Source: an uncultured Clostridium sp. (GTDB taxonomy: Bacteria > Bacillota > Clostridia > Lachnospirales > Lachnospiraceae). Taken from it: a stretch of DNA of 10,862 nt. Location of the stretch: contig CAJJLI010000029.1 in assembly GCA_905192625.1 (NCBI GenBank), forward strand, positions 1 through 10,862, in the 5' to 3' direction. Positions 7,199 to 10,862 of this stretch are shown here, piece after piece. The translations under genes and the position numbers were made by a program. The notes beneath the pieces are model-generated. The model worked only from the letters and a program-made list of their open reading frames with translations, was not told where the DNA came from and made no database searches. How positions within the stretch are numbered: the stretch's first letter is position 1; each line of letters opens with the position of its first letter.

Positions 7199-7220
7199 AA
7201 TAATTCTTATGTATATACGT

Positions 7221-7238
7221 ATTGAAATATTATTCATG
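7221..7238 (-). promoter_or_regulatory. ARG-box-like operator 1 of argF
   Basis: The minus strand reads CATGAATAATATTTCAAT. This agrees at 16 of 18 positions with the B. subtilis AhrC box as I remember it (CATGAATAAAAATKCAAK). It would lie at about +11 to +28 of the predicted transcript. The arginine repressor ArgR/AhrC binds such boxes with arginine as corepressor. Confidence 0.65.
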
Positions 7239-7240
7239 TT

Positions 7241-7258
7241 TATGTGTATTTATACATT
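7241..7258 (-). promoter_or_regulatory. ARG-box-like operator 2 of argF
   Basis: TATGTGTATTTATACATT (plus strand) fits the general ArgR pattern TNTGNATWWWWATNCANA with two mismatches and contains the dyad TGTAT-TT-ATACA. It overlaps the -10 box and is separated from operator 1 by only 2 bases, like the paired ARG boxes known from E. coli. Confidence 0.6.
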
Positions 7259-7283
7259 ATACTTCAAACATACATTTTGTCAA
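7256..7283 (-). promoter_or_regulatory. Perfect-consensus sigma-A promoter, probably of argF
   Basis: On the minus strand TTGACA (7278-7283) is followed after 16 bases by TATAAT (7256-7261); both hexamers match consensus exactly. The next minus-strand gene is argF, about 347 nt downstream of the predicted start near 7249. No other promoter of similar quality lies closer to argF. Confidence 0.8.
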
Positions 7284-7566
7284 TAATTTTTTTTATAATA
7301 ACTTATATTTAATAAAAATTACTAAGCCGTTCCAAAGTGCATATCCACGCATACCTTTATTTAATTATAACAAACCTTACAATGTCACTGCACATCAAGA
7401 ATGTATTTCTAATATTGAACAAAGAATGTACAACGGTATTCCCCACGCTTGAGCGGTTTTCGTAGCATTATATTTCTACCGTGAAGTGCGCATTTCGCCA
7501 CGTATTGCCTTTTTTAATTATAAGAAGATTCATTTTAATACTTTGCATTGACTATGTCTTTCCTAT
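7284..7566. other. Intergenic region with a diverged direct repeat, no gene seen
   Basis: There is no convincing coding region on either strand. A segment at 7335-7370 recurs in diverged form at 7485-7523; both share AAGTGC, CACG and a TTTAATTATAA tail, with 20 of 25 matches over the best part. A small bulged hairpin (CGTG..GCG/CGC..CACG, 7480-7502) is followed on the plus strand by a T6 run (7510-7515). Confidence 0.45.
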
Positions 7567-7615
7567 AATTAAATAAAAGTCTATCTTCCTACTCTTGCAA
7601 AAGGAAAATAGACTT
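7566..7615 (-). terminator. Terminator of the patatin-like gene
   Basis: On the minus strand a 13-bp stem (7603-7615 with 7577-7589, one G-U pair) encloses a 13-nt loop and is followed by TTTATTTAATT. It lies about 35 bases after the stop at 7650. Confidence 0.8.
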
Positions 7616-7649
7616 CTGGGATTCTAGACGAACTACATAAATTAAAACT

Positions 7650-8864
7650 TCATACCATTGGATTCGATTCATTTGAAATTACCACTAGATTCATCACTAA
7701 GTCTATAAATAGGGGCAGTCTAAAATTCTTATCTCTTGCTTTTAACATTTTATATTTTTCACGTATATTTACAATTAGTTCGCCTACCGTATAAACCTTA
7801 TACTTTTGTACTCGTACATTTTTGGCGCAGAGTTCTAACATTGATAAATATAATTCCTCATAGCCCCAGTGCTTCGATAATTTTAGTTCTTCTGCAATCA
7901 TTGGTAGTACCTTCTCTAATAAATTTCTTAGATACATCGATGCATCGTCGTAGTCCAAATGATAATATTCCAAGAATGCCATTTGCGCATACTCATTGCT
8001 CTGAACAAGTCGATGAATACATTCTTCCTCGCTTAATGCACTTTCAATATAATATATATATCCCTTCAAGGAACGGAAAACACGTAAACCATCGTAATAA
8101 CCAATCTTCATGTTACGGATACTTTTTTTGCTATCAAAATCAAGAAGATTACCAAGCTCTACTCTTGGAGCTATTTGTATAATTTCTACGTCTTCTGGTA
8201 TCTTTATACGCTTTTCAAGCCCTATTCCATAAATCCGTACAACAATTATATTTTTATAGCCACGTTTGATCAAGCGATCCACAGGCACATTATTAATGAT
8301 GCCACCATCCATGTACTTTTTCCCATGTAGCTTTTCATTTTTAAATGCAGGAAAATAAGCACTCGCTAATAAATAATCCTTTAAATATTCCCCATTGTCT
8401 GCATTTACTGGTATTTCAAGTTCCTTAAAACCCGTTACTAAAAAAGTGCCCAACAAAAGTTCGATTGGTGAATTTATTATTTTTTCTTCATCCACACATT
8501 CATCAATTAATTGTTTTAGCGGATCAATATTTAAACCTCCATCGGTTAGAAATTTAATTACTGTTTTCGATAATAGCTTTAAATCAAGTTGCTTAAGATT
8601 TAAGTTCATCAGATGATTCATCTGTTCATCATCTACTTGCATAACTTGCGAATAAGAGATGTTTTCCCAAATTGATTCTGCCTTTTTTATATCTCCCATG
8701 CACATAAGCGCTCCATTTAATGCTCCTACGGATACACCTTAGATACCTTTGATTTTCATCCCACATTCTTGCATCGCTTTCCATACACCAATTTGGTATG
8801 CACCTTTTGCACCACCACCTTCAAGCACTACACCATACTCTTTGCTAAAGTCAAACTGTGGCAC
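7650..8864 (-). pseudogene. Patatin-like phospholipase broken by one in-frame stop codon
   Basis: Read through, the frame encodes about 404 codons from GTG 8864 (MPQFDFSKEYGVVLEGGG), with GAGGGG 8 bases upstream. The N-terminus has the oxyanion-hole motif GGGAKGAYQIG (16-26). Next comes TAA at codon 42 (8739-8741), then GVSVGALNG (43-51) with nucleophile Ser45. The dyad Asp is in MDGGIINNVPVDRLI. A C-terminal extension of about 200 residues follows, without recognisable motifs. Intact members are cytosolic or membrane-associated lipid acyl hydrolases of the RssA/patatin group. The single TAA (probably from TCA or a similar codon) separates the oxyanion loop from the nucleophile, so a product started downstream (for example ATG 8705) would lack both. 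The rest shows no frameshift or decay, suggesting a recent mutation, a sequencing error or recoding. It stands alone with its own terminator. Confidence 0.88.
8739..8741 (-). other. Premature TAA codon in the patatin-like gene
   Basis: The codon sits between Ile41 and Gly43 of the GI-x-GVSVG block, three codons before the catalytic serine codon (8730-8732). The frame is continuous and family-like on both sides. Confidence 0.9.
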
Positions 8865-8900
8865 CTTTTCATCCCCTCACTTTCTTTATCATTTATATTT

Positions 8901-8929
8901 ACGTAAATACTTTCAAAGAATTAATTTAA
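8901..8929 (-). promoter_or_regulatory. Possible promoter of the patatin-like gene
   Basis: On the minus strand TTGAAA is followed after 17 bases by AATGAT, a 4/6 match to the -10 consensus. It lies a few tens of bases upstream of the GTG start. The region is AT-rich, so confidence is low; coordinates are approximate. Confidence 0.3.
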
Positions 8930-8949
8930 CTTTTATTATTTAATCAAAT

Positions 8950-9046
8950 AAAAAAGGAATGTTACAATTTCTGCTTACATACGTGTTCATCTACTAATAT
9001 CATAAGTAGTATGTACGTATTCTAAGCATAACAACATTCCTTTTTA
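8950..9046. terminator. 97-nt imperfect palindrome, probable bidirectional terminator
   Basis: The outer arms AAAAAGGAATGTT (8951-8963) and AACATTCCTTTTT (9033-9045) match perfectly over 13 bp. Further pairs continue inward: GCTTA/TAAGC (8973-8977 with 9023-9027), ATACGT/ACGTAT (8979-8984 with 9015-9020), CAT/ATG, and CTACT/AGTAG (8991-8995 with 9005-9009) closing a 9-nt loop. Both strands end in CC followed by at least five T. It lies between the end of the SPFH gene and the start of the patatin-like gene, so termination of nfeD-SPFH is its likely job. It is unusually long for that. Confidence 0.75.
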
Positions 9047-9100
9047 TTATGTAGCATTTTTTATTTTTCTACTTAACTATTTTGAATTTCTTATTCTTTG

Positions 9101-10027
9101 TTATTCTTTTGCAACTTCTGCAATACCTTTTGCTAAACCAGCTAAGCCTTGAATTTCTGATGGTATTATAATCTTTGTTGCTTTGCCATCGGCCGCTTTT
9201 GCAAATGCCTCTAAGCTCTTTAATTGAATAACCGCTGTGTCTGGCGCAGCTTCGTTTAACATTCTAATTCCATCTGCATTCGCCTTTTGTACTGCAACAA
9301 TAGCCAATGCCTGGCCTTCTGCTTCCCGTATCAATGTTTCCTTGGCTGCTTCCGCTCTTAAGATTGCTGATTCCTTCGCTGCTTCTGCTTCTAGAATAAT
9401 AGATTCCTTGTTTCCTTCAGCAACTAAAATCGTTGCTTTTTTCTCGCCTTCTGCTCGAAGAATTGATTCACGTCTTTCACGTTCCGCCTTCATCTGTTTT
9501 TCCATGGCGTCTTGAATTGCTGACGGTGGTATAATATTCTTTAACTCTACACGGTTTACTTTGATTCCCCAAGGATCTGTAGCAACATCAAGAGATACTC
9601 TCATTTTCGTATTGATAAGTTCTCTTGACGTAAGTGTTTCATCTAACTCTAAATCACCAATGATATTTCGTAACGTAGTCGCTGTTAAATTTTCAATTGC
9701 CATAATTGGCTTTTCAACTCCATACGCGTATAATTTTGGATCTGTAATTTGATAAAAAACTACAGTATCAATTTTCATCGTAACATTATCCTTCGTAATT
9801 ACTGGCTGTGGTGCAAAATCAACCACCTGCTCTTTTAAAACAACTTTTCTAGCAACTTTATCAATAAACGGTATCTTGAAATGTATTCCTACACCCCATG
9901 TTGCCTGATATCCACCAAGACGTTCAATAACAAAAGCGTTGGCCTGTGGTACGATTTTTATACAAGATGCGATTAAAACTAATAATAAAAAAATTAATAC
10001 AATCACTAAAGTTATACTTGATCCCAT
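9101..10027 (-). CDS. SPFH/band 7 (stomatin-like) membrane protein
   Basis: This 308-residue protein starts at ATG 10027 with AGGAGG 7 bases upstream. One N-terminal membrane segment (about 5-22) is followed by the SPFH domain (about 24-180: VPQANAFVIERLGGY, FIDKVARKVVLKEQ, GIKVNRVELKNIIPP). Then come about five 11-residue repeats (ILRAEGEKKAT, ILVAEGNKESI, ILEAEAAKESA, ILRAEAAKETL, IREAEGQALAI; 189-243), a right-handed coiled coil typical of the family. A hydrophobic tail follows. Such proteins (QmcA, HflK/C, slipin relatives) form large membrane-bound rings or cages and organise membrane domains, often with a protease or an NfeD partner. It lies 30 bases downstream of an nfeD-like gene, the classic slipin-NfeD pairing. 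No protease gene is visible. Confidence 0.94.
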   Translation of the reverse strand: MGSSITLVIVLIFLLLVLIASCIKIVPQANAFVIERLGGYQATWGVGIHFKIPFIDKVARKVVLKEQVVDFAPQPVITKDNVTMKIDTVVFYQITDPKLYAYGVEKPIMAIENLTATTLRNIIGDLELDETLTSRELINTKMRVSLDVATDPWGIKVNRVELKNIIPPSAIQDAMEKQMKAERERRESILRAEGEKKATILVAEGNKESIILEAEAAKESAILRAEAAKETLIREAEGQALAIVAVQKANADGIRMLNEAAPDTAVIQLKSLEAFAKAADGKATKIIIPSEIQGLAGLAKGIAEVAKE

Positions 10028-10057
10028 TACATTACCTCCTATTAAATCACATTCTGG

Positions 10058-10504
10058 TTATATAGCTACTTGTTCGCCAAGTGGCTCTACGATTAATTTT
10101 ACTCCAGACACTTCTTTTACTATAACTCTGGAACCTGAGTTTATTATGTAATTATCATTGGCAGCTCTAGCCGTCCATTCAACACCAGCTACCACAACAA
10201 CTCCTGTTGCATTAAAATTATTAATTGTCTGAGTTACCTTAGCCACACTCCCAATAACGCTTTCGTAATTTGTCTTTATACGTTTGGAATTGAAGTATTT
10301 CACTGCTATTGGCCTTGTAAATATTAACATTAAGATAGACACTACTAAGAAAACAACTATTTCTAAGTAAATGTTAACCTGTGCCAATGACATTAAAAAA
10401 GCTACTAAGGCACCAGTGGCAAACCATATCGTAGTTAATCCTAGCGTAGCAATTTCTATAACAAGCAAAACAGCAAGTATCACTAGCCATGCTATGGAAG
10501 TCAT
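10058..10504 (-). CDS. NfeD-like membrane protein, short form
   Basis: This 148-residue protein starts at ATG 10504, with GGAGG about 10 bases upstream. Three membrane segments are visible (about 4-23, 25-42 and 46-64), then a C-terminal domain (about 80-148: IGSVAKVTQTINNFNATGVVVVAGVEWTA) that fits the OB-like fold of NfeD. The WTARA segment matches the family's W-x-A pattern. The N-terminal ClpP-like protease domain of long NfeD proteins is absent, so it is the short, non-proteolytic form, which typically partners an SPFH protein. It is the first gene of an apparent two-gene operon with the SPFH gene downstream. The role is likely assembly or anchoring of the SPFH oligomer in the membrane, inferred from family. 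Confidence 0.9.
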   Translation of the reverse strand: MTSIAWLVILAVLLVIEIATLGLTTIWFATGALVAFLMSLAQVNIYLEIVVFLVVSILMLIFTRPIAVKYFNSKRIKTNYESVIGSVAKVTQTINNFNATGVVVVAGVEWTARAANDNYIINSGSRVIVKEVSGVKLIVEPLGEQVAI

Positions 10505-10536
10505 ACGATCTGCCCTCCTTTCATCTCCTTTTCCTC

Positions 10537-10565
10537 ATAATACTTGATTTTACAGGAAATTACAA
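10537..10565 (-). promoter_or_regulatory. Sigma-A promoter of the nfeD-SPFH operon
   Basis: On the minus strand TTGTAA (10560-10565) is followed after 17 bases by TATTAT (10537-10542), with the nfeD start about 33 bases downstream. The -35 matches at 4 of 6 positions and the -10 at 5 of 6. Confidence 0.55.
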
Positions 10566-10862
10566 GCAAATTATAGCTCCTGTATACTCCATGCTTTAAG
10601 AACATTAATCTGCTCCTTAATTAAAAATGGGTAAACATCATAATATCAATAAAGTACGAAGTAAAAATAATATAAATATAAAAATGAGCATAAAAAAACA
10701 AATATAAGATGGTAACCAAATTATATTTGTTTTTATTATTATCATGGCTATTATATATGTCAATATTGGCTAAACCAATGATTGATATCTATTTTATTAT
10801 ACATGTTCAATTTATGATAAATGTTCCACTACTTATAGTGAATGTTCCTCTAGGTATTTTTT
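10566..10862. other. Right-edge intergenic region, no complete gene seen
   Basis: This is AT-rich sequence with no credible complete reading frame. It holds the 14-bp hairpin and, near the edge, three ATGTTC direct repeats at 10804, 10821 and 10842. The last 30-50 bases could contain the 3' end of a minus-strand gene; too little is visible to decide. Confidence 0.5.
10692..10736. terminator. Strong hairpin with A/T runs, probable terminator
   Basis: AAAAACAAATATAA (10694-10707) and TTATATTTGTTTTT (10721-10734) form a perfect 14-bp stem with a 13-nt loop. The A run on one side and T run on the other allow termination on either strand. As nfeD starts to its left on the minus strand, it most likely ends a minus-strand gene lying beyond the right edge. 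Confidence 0.72.

Noticed and set aside
6961-7200. 79-residue plus-strand reading frame over the repeat array
   Set aside because: Its repetitive look comes from a 16-17 bp DNA period that is not a multiple of three. It has no ribosome site, and composition follows the array, not a protein.
7199-7242. Leader peptide of 14 codons (MNNISIRIYIRIIK) in the argF transcript
   Set aside because: No ribosome binding site precedes it and it contains no run of arginine or related codons that would indicate attenuation. It overlaps the operator.
7222-7452. 76-residue plus-strand reading frame upstream of argF
   Set aside because: TTG start without a ribosome site, starting inside the operator region. 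It resembles no family I know and has AT-driven composition. A degraded gene is not excluded.
7355-7577. 14-bp inverted repeat TTTATTTAATTATA (7355-7368 and 7564-7577) as ends of a small mobile element
   Set aside because: The arms consist only of A and T and one is the T-rich tail of the patatin-gene terminator; chance is a sufficient explanation. No target duplication or further terminal identity is seen.
9237-9515. 92-residue plus-strand frame inside the SPFH gene
   Set aside because: It is the antisense shadow of the alanine/glutamate-rich coiled coil, giving Ser/Ala-rich sequence with no start signals.

Overview
The base composition is low-GC and AGGAGG-type ribosome binding sites precede almost every gene. 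Together with the protein families present, this points to an anaerobic Firmicute of the Lachnospiraceae. My best guess is Lachnoclostridium (Clostridium) phytofermentans or a close relative; this is inference from style and memory, not from a search.

Layout, left to right. A plus-strand gene for an unrecognised single-pass membrane protein enters from the left edge and stops at 629. It converges on asd (aspartate-semialdehyde dehydrogenase, minus strand) across a shared bidirectional terminator. Everything else in the window is on the minus strand, so transcription units read from high to low coordinates. Next comes a four-gene run: a small DUF6145-like acidic protein, coaX (type III pantothenate kinase), a DusB-type tRNA-dihydrouridine synthase and a YvyF/TIGR03826-like double zinc-finger protein. 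It ends in a terminator at about 2004-2038. Upstream lies a solitary LiaF-like four-TM protein with its own sigma-A promoter and terminator, then argF (ornithine carbamoyltransferase).

The 747-base gap between argF and the next gene (6903-7649) is the most interesting part of the window. It holds a perfect-consensus promoter (TTGACA-16-TATAAT, minus strand, 7256-7283), two adjacent ARG-box-like operators (7221-7238 and 7241-7258), and an array of about 14 degenerate 16-17 bp repeats (6975-7198). The array lies entirely in the predicted argF leader. Many repeat cores are palindromes whose two arms vary together, and each unit carries a TTGAATAA-like element resembling half of an ARG box. I know of no described system with this arrangement.

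Further right is a patatin-like phospholipase gene that is intact except for one in-frame TAA three codons before its catalytic serine. A roughly 97-nt imperfect palindrome follows. Then comes an nfeD-SPFH (stomatin-like) membrane operon with a recognisable promoter, and a right-edge intergenic region with a strong 14-bp terminator hairpin.

The genes belong to separate housekeeping jobs: the aspartate family of amino acids, CoA synthesis, tRNA modification, arginine synthesis, envelope stress and membrane domains. Apart from nfeD-SPFH and the coaX-dus run there is no pathway linkage. I see no mobile element, CRISPR array, tRNA or rRNA.
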